Position numbers and translations under genes: made by a program. Below are positions 52,657 through 62,178 of a stretch of DNA of 64,000 nt, piece after piece (position 1 is the stretch's first letter; every line of letters begins with the position of its first letter). The stretch is from Snodgrassella sp945267035 (GTDB lineage Bacteria > Pseudomonadota > Gammaproteobacteria > Burkholderiales > Neisseriaceae). The notes under the pieces were generated by a model. It did not search any database. It was not told the origin of the DNA and saw nothing but the letters and a program-made list of their open reading frames with translations. The stretch is taken from NCBI RefSeq assembly GCF_026535915.1, contig NZ_JAFNPF010000001.1, positions 682,001 through 746,000 of the forward strand, in the 5' to 3' direction.

Positions 52657-54303
52657 ATGGCTGCAAAAGACGTGAAGTTCGCTGACGAAGCCCGTCAGAA
52701 AATGGTTGCTGGTGTCAATGTATTGGCTGATGCAGTTAAGGTTACTTTAGGCCCTAAAGGTCGCAATGTTCTGTTAGATCGTGCTTTTGGTGGTCCACAC
52801 ATTACTAAAGACGGTGTATCTGTAGCTAAAGAAATCGAATTGAAAGATAAATTCGAGAATATGGGTGCGCAGTTGGTTAAGGAAGTGGCTTCTAAAACGA
52901 ATGATGTGGCTGGTGACGGTACTACTACTGCAACTGTGTTGGCTCAGGCCGTGGTTGCTGAAGGTATGAAATATGTTACTGCTGGCATGAATCCGATGGA
53001 TCTAAAACGTGGTATTGATAAAGCAGTAGAAGCGATTGTGGCTGAACTGAAAAAAATATCTAAACCTGTTCCAGAAAAATCTAAAGAAATCTCTCAAGTT
53101 GCTTCTATTTCTGCTAATGCTGATGAATCAATCGGTGAAATCATTGCCAAAGCAATGAATGAAGTTGGCAAAGAGGGTGTGATTACTGTTGAAGACGGTA
53201 AATCTTTAGAGAATGAAGTTGAAGTAGTTAAAGGTATGCAGTTTGACCGTGGCTACTTGTCTCCATATTTTGTTACTGATGTGGAAAAACAGATTGCCGG
53301 TCTGGATAGCCCTTTCATTTTGTTGTTCGATAAAAAAATCTCTAATATTCGTGATTTGTTGCCAGTACTGGAACAGGTTGCTAAAACTAGCCGTCCGTTG
53401 TTGATTATTGCTGAGGATGTTGAAGGCGAAGCGTTGGCTACGCTGGTGGTAAACAATATCCGCGGTATTCTGAAAACTGTTGCTGTGAAAGCTCCTGGTT
53501 TTGGTGACCGCCGTAAAGCTATGTTGCAGGACATCGCAATTTTGACTGGCGGTACAGTTATCGCTGAAGAAGTTGGTTTGACTTTGGAAAAAGTGACTCT
53601 GGAAGATCTGGGTCAGGCAAAACGTATTGAAGTTGCTAAAGAGAATACTACTATTATTGACGGTTTGGGTGATAAAGCGGCGGTTGAAGCTCGTGTTGGC
53701 GAAATCCGTAAGCAAATCGAAGTGGCCAGCAGTGATTATGATAAAGAAAAATTACAGGAACGTGTCGCTAAATTGGCTGGTGGTGTGGCTGTAATTAAGG
53801 TTGGTGCTGCAACTGAAGTTGAAATGAAAGAGAAGAAAGACCGTGTAGATGATGCTTTACATGCTACTCGTGCTGCCGTTGAAGAAGGTGTGGTAGCTGG
53901 TGGTGGTGTGGCTTTGCTGCGTGCTCGTGCTGCTATTTCTGATCTGAAAGGTACTAATGCAGATCAGGATGCTGGTGTGAAAATTGTATTGAAAGCGGTT
54001 GAAGCTCCTCTGCGTCAGATCGTTGCCAATGCTGGTGATGAGCCAAGCGTAGTGGTAAACAATGTATTGAATGGCTCTGGTAACTATGGTTACAACGCTG
54101 GTACTGGCGAATATGGTGATATGTTGGAAATGGGTGTGTTGGATCCTGCTAAGGTAACCCGCACTGCCTTGCAACATGCTGCCTCTATCGCTGGCCTGAT
54201 GTTGACTACTGATTGCATGGTAACTGAATTGCCAGAAGATAAACCTGCTATGCCAGATATGGGTGGCATGGGCGGTATGGGTGGCATGGGCGGTATGATG
54301 TAA
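52657..54303 (+). CDS. groL: Chaperonin GroEL
   Basis: GroEL forms the 14-mer that folds proteins in an ATP-dependent way. The 548-residue protein is full length, with AAKDVKFADEARQKMVAGVN, the ATP loop DGVSVAKEIELKD and AGDGTTTATVLAQA, and the C-terminal GGMGGMGGMGGMM tail. The ribosome binding site TAGGAG lies at good spacing. A terminator follows. Confidence 0.99.
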   Translation: MAAKDVKFADEARQKMVAGVNVLADAVKVTLGPKGRNVLLDRAFGGPHITKDGVSVAKEIELKDKFENMGAQLVKEVASKTNDVAGDGTTTATVLAQAVVAEGMKYVTAGMNPMDLKRGIDKAVEAIVAELKKISKPVPEKSKEISQVASISANADESIGEIIAKAMNEVGKEGVITVEDGKSLENEVEVVKGMQFDRGYLSPYFVTDVEKQIAGLDSPFILLFDKKISNIRDLLPVLEQVAKTSRPLLIIAEDVEGEALATLVVNNIRGILKTVAVKAPGFGDRRKAMLQDIAILTGGTVIAEEVGLTLEKVTLEDLGQAKRIEVAKENTTIIDGLGDKAAVEARVGEIRKQIEVASSDYDKEKLQERVAKLAGGVAVIKVGAATEVEMKEKKDRVDDALHATRAAVEEGVVAGGGVALLRARAAISDLKGTNADQDAGVKIVLKAVEAPLRQIVANAGDEPSVVVNNVLNGSGNYGYNAGTGEYGDMLEMGVLDPAKVTRTALQHAASIAGLMLTTDCMVTELPEDKPAMPDMGGMGGMGGMGGMM

Positions 54304-54331
54304 TACTACTTAGTTGCTTACTTAGCTGATT

Positions 54332-54360
54332 AAAACCGGATACTTTAGGTATCCGGTTTT
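54332..54360 (+). terminator. Intrinsic terminator after groEL
   Basis: AAAACCGGATAC and GTATCCGGTTTT form a perfect 12-bp stem with a TTTAG loop, followed by GTTTTG. Confidence 0.93.
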
Positions 54361-54671
54361 GTTTTGCCTGAAGATGGATTGATTAAACTGCCGGTGTTTT
54401 TTGGTTTGCTTATGAATATTTGATCAAGTTTTTTCTCTGATTGTTTTTCATGGATGTTTAAGAAGGTAGTGAATTTAAAGATGTAGGTAAGTTTTAGTGA
54501 TTAGTATGTCTAAAGTGATCAATTCAAAGTTTTTTTATTTGCTTTTAATGAGTTTAACTGACTCTGATGTTTGCATATTTTCAAATAGATTATAAGCATA
54601 ATATTTTTATCTTTTATTTTTGGTAACTACTAATGTGACTAAGTTTAGTCCAGCATAATTAATGTTGAAAT
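54361..54671. other. AT-rich spacer between groEL terminator and rnhA
   Basis: The genes converge here. No coding frame or further hairpin was seen. Confidence 0.5.
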
Positions 54672-55160
54672 TTATGGATTATTTTCATGATCGATGATGT
54701 CTGTTTGAAGAGCTTGTATTTGTTGCTGTGCTAAAGATTCAACGCCTCGATTAGCCAGTTGGTCGGCTTTTTCATTGCCTATGTTTCCGGCGTGACCTTT
54801 TACCCAGTGCCATTGTACTTGATGTTTGTTTACTTCTTTATCAAGCGCTTGCCATAGTTCAACATTTTTTACCGGCTGTTTTGCAGCGGTTTTCCAACCG
54901 CGATTTTTCCAGTTATGAATCCACTCCTGCATACCGTTTTTAACATATTGCGAGTCGGTATAAATATGGACGATGCACGGGCGCTTAAGTGCAGCCAGTC
55001 CTTGTATGACGGCTGTTAGTTCCATACGGTTGTTGGTGGTGCTGGCTTCTCCACCATATAATTCTTTGCTGTGTATACCAAATTGTAGAAATGCGCCCCA
55101 GCCACCAATTCCGGGATTGCCTTTGCAGGCTCCATCTGTATAAAGCGTTACTTCTTGCAT
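54672..55160 (-). CDS. rnhA: Ribonuclease HI
   Basis: RnhA cuts the RNA strand of RNA-DNA hybrids. The 162-residue protein has YTDGACKGNPGIGGWGA and all four catalytic acids (Asp9, Glu47 in NNRMELT, Asp69 in IYTDSQYV, Asp133 in NEKADQLA), plus His123 in VKGHAGN. It lies 33 bases after the FAD oxidoreductase on the same strand. Confidence 0.97.
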   Translation of the reverse strand: MQEVTLYTDGACKGNPGIGGWGAFLQFGIHSKELYGGEASTTNNRMELTAVIQGLAALKRPCIVHIYTDSQYVKNGMQEWIHNWKNRGWKTAAKQPVKNVELWQALDKEVNKHQVQWHWVKGHAGNIGNEKADQLANRGVESLAQQQIQALQTDIIDHENNP

Positions 55161-55193
55161 GTTGTGGCCATTTGATTTAAAGACGTTACTATA

Positions 55194-56597
55194 TCATGGT
55201 AGGGGTGGCAGAACTTTACCGATGTTGAGGATATTATGCGGATCCAGGGTTTGTTTTTGTATTCTCATCCAATTAATTTCTGACTGGGTACGTATTTGTG
55301 GAATCCATTGAGTTTTCAGTTGTCCGATTCCATGTTCGGCTGCAACGGTGCCATGATGTTTTATAACGCATTCATAGACGATTTTGTTGATGTTGTCTTC
55401 ATGTTGATAGACGTCGTTATTTAGTGTATCGCCTAGGAAGACGTTGTAATGTAAGCTGCCATCGCCCAAATGACCAAACAGTATGGTTTGTGCATGAGGA
55501 AATGCTTGCTGCAACTGTTGTTGTGAGTGTTCAACAAAATCCGCTATGTACTCTATGGGTAAAGCAATATCATGTTTGATGCTGGCGCCAAGATGGCGTT
55601 GAGCTTCGGAGATGTTTTCACGTAATTTCCAAAGCTGATTTCGTTCTGTTTCTGACTGGGCAATAACTGTATTCAACCAGTTCCCCTGTTCAAGTACGCT
55701 GATTAATGGATCTGTCAGGTTTTGATTGGGAATGCTGTCGGTCAATTCTAAAAGTATATGCCAAGCAGCTTCGGTAGGCGGCTGTAGTTGGCTATAAGAT
55801 GAAGACAATTTCAGGGCTTGACTACTGATTAGCTCGAAGCTGGAAATACGATCACTAAGCTGATCTCTGAGTCGTTGTAACAGATCGATGGCAGTCTGAA
55901 TTGTGTCGATTCCTATCCAAGCTGTGAGTATGCTTAAGGGTTGGGCAAAGAGTTTTAGGGTAGCTGCGGTAATGATGGCGAGTGTCCCTTCGCTGCCGAT
56001 GATGATTTGGCGCATTTCATATCCGCTGGTGTTTTTGTGTAAGGGTTGTAGATGGCTTATCAATTCGCCTGTGGGCAATACATATTCTAGTCCGATAACC
56101 AGATCACGTGTTGTGCCATAGCGTACGACGTTAACACCACCAGCATTACAGGCAATATTTCCGCCAATTTGGCAGGAACCTTCACTAGCAAGACTAAGGG
56201 GGAAGTAAAGACCAGCGTTTCGGGCTTCAGTTTGTAAATCAGCCAGTATCATTCCGGCTTCAACTGTGATGGTGTTGTCATCATAGCTTAGGTTTCGTAG
56301 CCGGTTAAGTTTGGATAGGGACAATATTATGCCTTGTTTACTGATGCTGCTATGTGGCGTTGCGCCCCCACATAGTCCTGTATTGCCACCTTGAGGTGTC
56401 ACGGGTATGTGATGCTGATGACAATAGCGCATAATTTTTTGAATGGCGTCAACATTATCTGGCTGGAGTACTGCAAATGCTTCGCCATGGTAACGGTTGC
56501 GATGGTCGGTACAGAATGAAGAGGTGATATCTGGATCGGTTAAAATATTACTCGATGGCAGTATTTGATTAAATTTATGCAGATGGTCGCTGTACAT
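55194..56597 (-). CDS. FAD-linked 2-hydroxyacid oxidoreductase (GlcD/D2HGDH-like)
   Basis: The 467-residue protein has an FAD-binding type 4 domain (AVLQPDNVDAIQKIMRYCHQ, VTPQGGNTGLCGGATP, GGNIACNAGGVNVVRYG, GSEGTLAIITAATLKL) and a C-terminal FAD-oxidase domain with the metal-binding-like FGHLGDGSLHYN and AAEHGIGQLK. It is in the group oxidising D-2-hydroxyacids (glycolate, D-lactate or D-2-hydroxyglutarate) with electrons to the respiratory chain. The exact substrate cannot be told. It is adjacent to rnhA. Confidence 0.88.
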   Translation of the reverse strand: MYSDHLHKFNQILPSSNILTDPDITSSFCTDHRNRYHGEAFAVLQPDNVDAIQKIMRYCHQHHIPVTPQGGNTGLCGGATPHSSISKQGIILSLSKLNRLRNLSYDDNTITVEAGMILADLQTEARNAGLYFPLSLASEGSCQIGGNIACNAGGVNVVRYGTTRDLVIGLEYVLPTGELISHLQPLHKNTSGYEMRQIIIGSEGTLAIITAATLKLFAQPLSILTAWIGIDTIQTAIDLLQRLRDQLSDRISSFELISSQALKLSSSYSQLQPPTEAAWHILLELTDSIPNQNLTDPLISVLEQGNWLNTVIAQSETERNQLWKLRENISEAQRHLGASIKHDIALPIEYIADFVEHSQQQLQQAFPHAQTILFGHLGDGSLHYNVFLGDTLNNDVYQHEDNINKIVYECVIKHHGTVAAEHGIGQLKTQWIPQIRTQSEINWMRIQKQTLDPHNILNIGKVLPPLP

Positions 56598-56727
56598 CTA
56601 TGCTTGCTCCTCTATGGATTTTTCCAGTTGTTCTGGCTATATTCTGTATTGGGAAAGGGAAATATACGTTATGGAAGTTGTACAGTACAATAATGTTGTT
56701 TAATTGTTTTTGGATGAGGAATAGTTC

Positions 56728-57078
56728 ATGTATTTTGTAGATCGTAGTGCTGTGGTACTGAAACCGACGCAATCTTTTCTTGATTGGTTGAAAAGCACAG
56801 ATGAAGACATGCCTGATTTAACTTTACCACAATTACAAAGTAATTGTACTACTTTGCTGGTACCGGAATTTGAATCACCAGAAGAGGTAATGGGTTTTAT
56901 CGGCGAACGATTTAGGCAGATTTTTGAAGCTGAATTGTCTGGCTGGGAAATTAATCGGAAAGTATGGCCGGAAATTGATCTTTCTCGGTTTTGGGATTTT
57001 TTTACGGTTGAAGTGCATGATATGGTGCTTGATTTAATTGATGCAGATTTAGAGATCTCACCTGTTTATGGTGACTAA
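56728..57078 (+). CDS. Conserved hypothetical protein, acidic
   Basis: This 116-residue acidic protein was not recognised. It has no signal peptide or membrane helix. Notable stretches are VLKPTQSFLDWLKSTDED near the start, FIGERFRQIFEAELSGWEI and WDFFTVEVHDMVLDL. The good coding character and its position 17 bases before the next gene suggest it is a real gene at the head of the folC operon. Confidence 0.7.
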   Translation: MYFVDRSAVVLKPTQSFLDWLKSTDEDMPDLTLPQLQSNCTTLLVPEFESPEEVMGFIGERFRQIFEAELSGWEINRKVWPEIDLSRFWDFFTVEVHDMVLDLIDADLEISPVYGD

Positions 57079-57095
57079 AGGAGTAGGATTGGCTG

Positions 57096-57590
57096 ATGCA
57101 AGGTTTTATTGTGCGGGTTTATCCTTCGCGTAAACTGCAATTATTAGCTGTGGTGCTTTATTTGCTAACGTTGCCAGTCATTATGCTTTTTTTTTCGGGA
57201 TGGGAAAGGATAGGGTGGTTAGCCGGACTGTTTGGCTGTGGATGCTGGTCGTTTTATCATTTACGCCAGCCGGTAGTTAAACGGATTACAATTAATGCTG
57301 AGTTACAAGCGCAATTGACTCTGACTAAACATTCTAAAAGGATATCAGCAGTGTTGTTGGCTGACAGTATGGTTCGGCGAGGTTTTTTGGCGTTGAAGTG
57401 GCGTACTGGTGACGGAGAGGTAAGAATTGTGTTGTTGCCAGACATGACAGATAAGCAGTCATGGCGAAGATTACAGGTTTGGGCGCGCTGGTGTCAGCCG
57501 CAACATGCGCGATCCAGTTTCTGGCGGAATGTAGTAGGTAAGTCTATGCAGATAAATAAGCAAAGGGATAAGCAAACATCTAATGAATAA
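57096..57590 (+). CDS. Small membrane protein, possibly YgfX/CptA-like
   Basis: The 164-residue protein has two hydrophobic helices in the first 55 residues (LQLLAVVLYLLTLPVIMLFFSG and IGWLAGLFGCGCWSFYHL), then a soluble domain with VLLADSMVRRGFLALKWR and RIVLLPDMTDKQSWRRLQVW. This layout and the LLPDM...WRRLRV-type motif resemble the YgfX/CptA family, but the sdhE partner is not next to it. It overlaps folC by eight bases. Confidence 0.5.
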   Translation: MQGFIVRVYPSRKLQLLAVVLYLLTLPVIMLFFSGWERIGWLAGLFGCGCWSFYHLRQPVVKRITINAELQAQLTLTKHSKRISAVLLADSMVRRGFLALKWRTGDGEVRIVLLPDMTDKQSWRRLQVWARWCQPQHARSSFWRNVVGKSMQINKQRDKQTSNE

Positions 57591-58884
57591 CAAGTTTAGT
57601 GCTAATTCTTTATCACAATGGCTCAACTATCTGGAAAATGGGATGGTTGACGGCAAGATTGAACTTGGGTTGGAGCGGGTGGAGTCTGTGCGCAAACGCA
57701 TGGATTTACATCCTAATTGCCCGGTTATTGTGGTTGCCGGAACGAATGGTAAAGGCTCCGTCTGCGCTTATTTAACTCAAATTTATCATGCAGCAGGATA
57801 TCGGGTAGGAACGCTAACGAGCCCACATTTATTGCGATTTAATGAAAGAATTGCAGTGGATGGTCAGGCTGTTGGTGATGATGAGATTGTTTCTGCATTT
57901 GCATGCATTGAGGAAGCTCGTCAGGATGTGGCTCTGACTTATTTTGAATTCAACACGTTAGCTGCGGTGCAAATTTTCAATTTGCAACAGGTTGATGTGA
58001 TGGTTCTCGAGGTGGGGCTGGGTGGACGGTTGGATGCGGTGAATATTTTTGATGCTGATGTATCGGTTATTACTACTGTAGATTTGGATCATGAGGCGTA
58101 TTTAGGCAATACGATTGAGGACGTTGCTTATGAAAAAGCAGGGGTAATGCGTTCAGGTAGACCAACTATTTTGGGACAAGAGTATATCCCATTGAAATTA
58201 AATAATTATGCACAGAAAATATTTGCAGATTTATTAATACTTGGCAAGGATTTTGCTTGTAATCAACGTACTGAATCAATGTGGACGTATTGTTTTCAGC
58301 CACAATTCAGTAATGGTTTAGTTGGTCATGAGCACAAATTTGATTTGCCGATGCCTGCTTTGCAGGGTGGTTTTCAGTTGAATAATGCGGCTTGCGCGTT
58401 AACTGTGCTTGCTTGTTTGCAAGAGTTATTGCCTGTTGAAGTAGGGGCGATCAGACAAGGATTGATTGAGGTTAAGCATACGGGTAGGTTTGAAGTTTTA
58501 CCGGGTAAACCGATGCGGATTGTCGATGTTGGTCATAATCCACATGCAGCACGTGCTTTAAGACAATCGCTTCAGGCTTTGCCTACTGCAGCAAAAAGGC
58601 TGGCGGTTTTCAGTATGTTGTCTGATAAGGATATTGAAACAGTACTGGAGATTTTGCGCGACCAGTTTGATGAATGGTTTATTGCGTCATTGTCTACGTC
58701 ACGTGGTTTAAATGTTAAACAACTACAGATGCATTTTGCAAAATTTAATAGTTGTCAGGTACATAGCTTTGATAATATTCAACTAGCGTATCAAGCTGCT
58801 TTAACACGGGCTGGTGAAAATGATAGAATTGTGATATTTGGATCATTTCATACCGTTGCAGAAATATTAACATCACTCACATAG
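57583..58884 (+). CDS. folC: Bifunctional folylpolyglutamate / dihydrofolate synthase
   Basis: FolC makes dihydrofolate and adds glutamate tails. The 433-residue protein has SLSQWLNYLENG, VVAGTNGKGSVCAYLTQIYH (ATP loop), GTLTSPHLLRFNERIAVDG, MVLEVGLGGRLDAVNIFDAD, and the Mur ligase-type EKAGVMRSGRPTI and DVGHNPHAARAL. It is the first recognised gene of the folC-SPOR-cvpA-purF cluster, which has the same order as in E. coli. Confidence 0.97.
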   Translation: MNNKFSANSLSQWLNYLENGMVDGKIELGLERVESVRKRMDLHPNCPVIVVAGTNGKGSVCAYLTQIYHAAGYRVGTLTSPHLLRFNERIAVDGQAVGDDEIVSAFACIEEARQDVALTYFEFNTLAAVQIFNLQQVDVMVLEVGLGGRLDAVNIFDADVSVITTVDLDHEAYLGNTIEDVAYEKAGVMRSGRPTILGQEYIPLKLNNYAQKIFADLLILGKDFACNQRTESMWTYCFQPQFSNGLVGHEHKFDLPMPALQGGFQLNNAACALTVLACLQELLPVEVGAIRQGLIEVKHTGRFEVLPGKPMRIVDVGHNPHAARALRQSLQALPTAAKRLAVFSMLSDKDIETVLEILRDQFDEWFIASLSTSRGLNVKQLQMHFAKFNSCQVHSFDNIQLAYQAALTRAGENDRIVIFGSFHTVAEILTSLT

Positions 58885-58931
58885 TAGGAATTTATGCACA
58901 AATGCACTCAGTTCGGAGGAGGTTGGTATAA

Positions 58932-59900
58932 ATGAATGCACAACAAAATTATGAGCAATTGAAGCGGCGTAATCGTCGACGTCTGATGGGTGCTTTAATT
59001 ATGGTATTGGTGGCGGTTATTTTACTCGTCACGATGATTAATCATCGATCTGCAAAGCAGGTTGTTGCTCCGCAATTGGATGTGGTGACGAATGCTTCCA
59101 GTCAGCCTAATTCTGGCAATGATCATGTTGTTTCTTCAGCTAGACAAGATGTAAATCCAAATCCTGAAATTTTGGTGAATAATTTGCCAGCCGATGCTTC
59201 CGCTGCATCCGCTAGTCAATCCGTTGTAGCTAATGTACACTCACCTATCTACCCCAATCCTTCTGCTTCGGAAATATCGGGACAGCAGACGCAGCAACAA
59301 GTTCATTCTACGGGTAATACTTCAGGTGAAAATAATCACAATGTTGTTGCTAATGTCTCCACTGATAGCACTTCTAATACATCCGCACAAACTTCAACTG
59401 GTAATGTTGTTGCTCATGTTCCGGATAATGCTAATGGTCAACATCATGTTCAAGAAAATAAAAATAGATCATCTACTTCTGTAGCAGGTAAAACGGAAAC
59501 GGGATCTAAAAAATCAGTAAATAAAGCCAATGCTGCTAAAGGAAATAACAAACCTTCTCTGAAAAAGTTAACTCCGCAGCAAATTTTGGAGAATAAAGCA
59601 GCTAACCTGAGTATGGTTTCTCCAGCAACCAATAAAGTAGCCAAGACGGTTACGACAAATTCTGTGCCGAAAGAACGGACAATTATTCAGGTCGGAGCTT
59701 ATACTACTGAAGCACAGGCAAAAATTGTACAGCAAAAGCTGGCAGCTATTGGCATCACCAGTAATATTAGTTCTGGTCAGACCAGTAAGGGGACGTTGTT
59801 TCGGGTGCGCAGTAGTATCTATAACAGCAGAGAGCTGGCGGTACAAAATTTGAATAAAATTCAGGCAGCCGGAATGAGTGGCATTGTTATTGGTTTGTAG
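58932..59900 (+). CDS. SPOR-domain protein, DedD-like
   Basis: The 322-residue protein has a short cytoplasmic start (KRRNRRRLMG), one membrane helix (LIMVLVAVILLVTMI), a long Ser/Asn/Gln/Thr-rich periplasmic linker (about 45-235) and a C-terminal SPOR domain (IIQVGAYTTEAQAKIVQQKL then LFRVRSSIYNSRELAVQNL). SPOR domains bind denuded septal peptidoglycan. Its place between folC and cvpA is that of DedD. Sequence between TM and SPOR is low complexity and not conserved. GGAGGTTGG lies upstream of the ATG. Confidence 0.87.
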   Translation: MNAQQNYEQLKRRNRRRLMGALIMVLVAVILLVTMINHRSAKQVVAPQLDVVTNASSQPNSGNDHVVSSARQDVNPNPEILVNNLPADASAASASQSVVANVHSPIYPNPSASEISGQQTQQQVHSTGNTSGENNHNVVANVSTDSTSNTSAQTSTGNVVAHVPDNANGQHHVQENKNRSSTSVAGKTETGSKKSVNKANAAKGNNKPSLKKLTPQQILENKAANLSMVSPATNKVAKTVTTNSVPKERTIIQVGAYTTEAQAKIVQQKLAAIGITSNISSGQTSKGTLFRVRSSIYNSRELAVQNLNKIQAAGMSGIVIGL

Positions 59901-59914
59901 GGAATGGTAGTTGC

Positions 59915-60415
59915 ATGACCACGTTTGATTTATTTGCACTTGGTTTTATTTTGCTGACCACGGTGATGGCCATGATGCGTGGACTGGTAAATGAAGTAGC
60001 TTCTTTGCTAAGCTGGATTGTGTCATTCATTGTAGCAAAATTTTTTGCTACACATTTGGCGAATATCGCATTTGCCAGTATGCAACCAAGAGAGATCGCT
60101 TTTGGTCTGTCTTTTATCATTATTTTTGTGATCATGATGATTGTGCAACGTTTGTTTCGTACTTTAATCACTACTTTTTTGCAATCTATGGGATTGGGAG
60201 GAGTGAATCGTTTTTTGGGTGCCTGTTTCGGAATTGTTAAAGGGGTAATTATGGTGACTTTGGTTGTCATCATTTGTTCTTTCACTGATTTACCACAAAC
60301 GCCAACATGGCGTAATTCGGCAACTGCCAGCACTTTTGGACACATAGCTTTGCTGGCGATTCCCTATTTGCCATCCTCAGTAATTGAAAAATTACCTTCT
60401 TCAACGGTAAGATAG
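59915..60415 (+). CDS. cvpA: CvpA family inner-membrane protein
   Basis: CvpA has four hydrophobic helices and is linked to colicin V export and envelope traits. The 166-residue protein has FDLFALGFILLTTVMAMMRGLVNEVASL, a typical CvpA opening, and LGGVNRFLGACFGIVKGV near the third helix. It lies 14 bases after the SPOR gene and 77 before purF, with a terminator between. Confidence 0.93.
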   Translation: MTTFDLFALGFILLTTVMAMMRGLVNEVASLLSWIVSFIVAKFFATHLANIAFASMQPREIAFGLSFIIIFVIMMIVQRLFRTLITTFLQSMGLGGVNRFLGACFGIVKGVIMVTLVVIICSFTDLPQTPTWRNSATASTFGHIALLAIPYLPSSVIEKLPSSTVR

Positions 60416-60436
60416 TAATGGAATATAACTATATCT

Positions 60437-60474
60437 CGCGCGTTTTATCTATTTAGAACGCGCGTATTTTTTTG
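60437..60474 (+). terminator. Terminator or attenuator between cvpA and purF
   Basis: CGCGCGTT and AACGCGCG form an 8-bp GC-rich stem with a 12-base loop, followed by TATTTTTTTG. It lies only 19 bases before purF, so purF either has its own promoter or depends on readthrough. Confidence 0.85.
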
Positions 60475-60492
60475 TCTTGAATGGAGTTTCAG

Positions 60493-62028
60493 ATGTGCGG
60501 TGTTTTGGGTATTGTTGCTCATGAAGGGGTTAATCAGTTGTTGTATGACGGTTTACAAATGCTACAGCACCGTGGTCAGGATGCTGCCGGAATTGTGACC
60601 GCTGAAGGCACTATGTTTCACATGCATAAAGGGCGAGGAATGGTTCGGGATGTATTCCGAACGCGTAATATGCGTGAATTAGTAGGACAGGTTGGTATTG
60701 CCCATGTACGTTATCCTACTGCCGGTAATGCCAATTGTAGTGCTGAAGCCCAGCCTTTTTATGTTAATTCTCCGTTTGGTATTGTACTGGCACATAATGG
60801 CAATCTGACCAACACTGAAGAATTATTCAAGAATGTCTGTTTTGGTGATCTTCGCCACATTAATACTCGTTCTGATTCGGAGGTTTTACTGAATGTTTTG
60901 GCTTGTGCGTTGGAACATCAGGTGGGTGATCGAACTTCTTTGAATCTGGAAGATATTTTTGCTGCTGTGACTGCTTTACATCAGCGTGTTCATGGAGCTT
61001 ATGGGGTGGTTGCCTTAATTGCTGGATATGGTTTGTTGGCATTTCGTGATCCGTTTGGAATACGGCCGTTATGTTTGGGCAAGCGAGTAAAAAACGGAGA
61101 AACTGATTTTGTGGTGGCTTCTGAATCAGTGGTTTTTCCCAGTTTGGATTTTGAATTAATGCGCGATGTAGCTCCAGGAGAGGCGATATTTATCAGTAAC
61201 GATGGTCAATTATTTTCCCGTCAATGTGTACAACAGCCACATTTAATGCCATGTTTATTTGAATATGTCTATTTCGCCCGTCCAGACTCGGTTATGGACG
61301 GAGTATCAGTTTATCAGGCACGGCTGAACATGGGTATCACGCTGGCCGAGAAGGTGAGGCGAACGCTCAATTTAGATGATATTGATGTGGTTATGCCGGT
61401 GCCGGATACCAGTCGCCCTAGTGCTATGGAATTGGCGCAACATCTTAATAAACCGTACCGTGAAGGGTTATTTAAAAACCGCTATATTGGTAGAACGTTT
61501 ATTATGCCGGGACAATCTGTGCGGAAGAAGTCGGTACGGCAGAAACTTAATCCAATGAATTATGAATTTAAGGGAAAAAGAGTGTTGCTGGTTGATGACT
61601 CTATTGTGCGAGGCACCACCAGCCGTGAAATAGTTGATATGGTTCGAGAAGCAGGGGCAACTAAGGTTTATTTTGCCTCAGCAGCTCCGGCGGTTTTATT
61701 TCCAAATGTTTACGGTATTGATATGCCCACGCGTGAAGAGTTGATATCTTATCAGCGTGATGCAGATCAGGTGGCTGAGGAAATCGGTGCTGATGGTGTG
61801 GTTTTTCAAGATTTGGAGGATCTTAAAGCAGTGGTTTTAAGTCTGAATCCGCAAATCGAAGGATTTGACAGTTCTTGCTTTGATGGTCGCTATATTACCG
61901 GAGATATTGATGAAGCCTATTTACAACGGCTGTCAGATAATAAACATAATCTGGTTACCTTCGCGGTGCCGGGGCTGATCGAGCACAGTGTGAGTGTGCA
62001 GGAAAATGAAGATGATGAAGAGGATTAA
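60493..62028 (+). CDS. purF: Amidophosphoribosyltransferase
   Basis: PurF performs the first committed step of purine synthesis. The start MCGVLGIVAHEG at 60493 is fixed by the family: Cys2 becomes the N-terminal catalytic cysteine, and GGAG lies six bases upstream. A frame four codons longer is not functional in type. The protein has 511 residues. Glutaminase motifs LQHRGQDAAGI and LAHNGNL are followed by the PRPP-binding VLLVDDSIVRGTTSREIV. Its tail is acidic (ENEDDEED). Confidence 0.97.
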   Translation: MCGVLGIVAHEGVNQLLYDGLQMLQHRGQDAAGIVTAEGTMFHMHKGRGMVRDVFRTRNMRELVGQVGIAHVRYPTAGNANCSAEAQPFYVNSPFGIVLAHNGNLTNTEELFKNVCFGDLRHINTRSDSEVLLNVLACALEHQVGDRTSLNLEDIFAAVTALHQRVHGAYGVVALIAGYGLLAFRDPFGIRPLCLGKRVKNGETDFVVASESVVFPSLDFELMRDVAPGEAIFISNDGQLFSRQCVQQPHLMPCLFEYVYFARPDSVMDGVSVYQARLNMGITLAEKVRRTLNLDDIDVVMPVPDTSRPSAMELAQHLNKPYREGLFKNRYIGRTFIMPGQSVRKKSVRQKLNPMNYEFKGKRVLLVDDSIVRGTTSREIVDMVREAGATKVYFASAAPAVLFPNVYGIDMPTREELISYQRDADQVAEEIGADGVVFQDLEDLKAVVLSLNPQIEGFDSSCFDGRYITGDIDEAYLQRLSDNKHNLVTFAVPGLIEHSVSVQENEDDEED

Positions 62029-62137
62029 ATGGTTGAGTTTGTCGGTGGTTGCGCAGTGAAGAATTTGCAGAAGGAATGATATTGATTGGCAATGAATTTT
62101 GTTGACAGGTGGTTTTGATGGTCATGACGGTATAGAT

Positions 62138-62170
62138 AAAATATCCGCACGGAAGTGGTGCGGATATTTT
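62138..62170. terminator. Bidirectional terminator between purF and the ferritin-like gene
   Basis: AAAATATCCGCAC and GTGCGGATATTTT form a perfect 13-bp stem with a 7-base loop between convergent genes, with A and T runs at the base of the stem. Confidence 0.9.
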
Positions 62171-62178
62171 GGAGAATA

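Noticed and set aside
53206..54287. Long minus-strand frames inside groEL
   Set aside because: They are shadows of the strongly coding groEL frame, with composition determined by its codons.
59887..60345. 152-codon minus-strand frame over cvpA
   Set aside because: It is the antisense of the clearly recognised CvpA protein.
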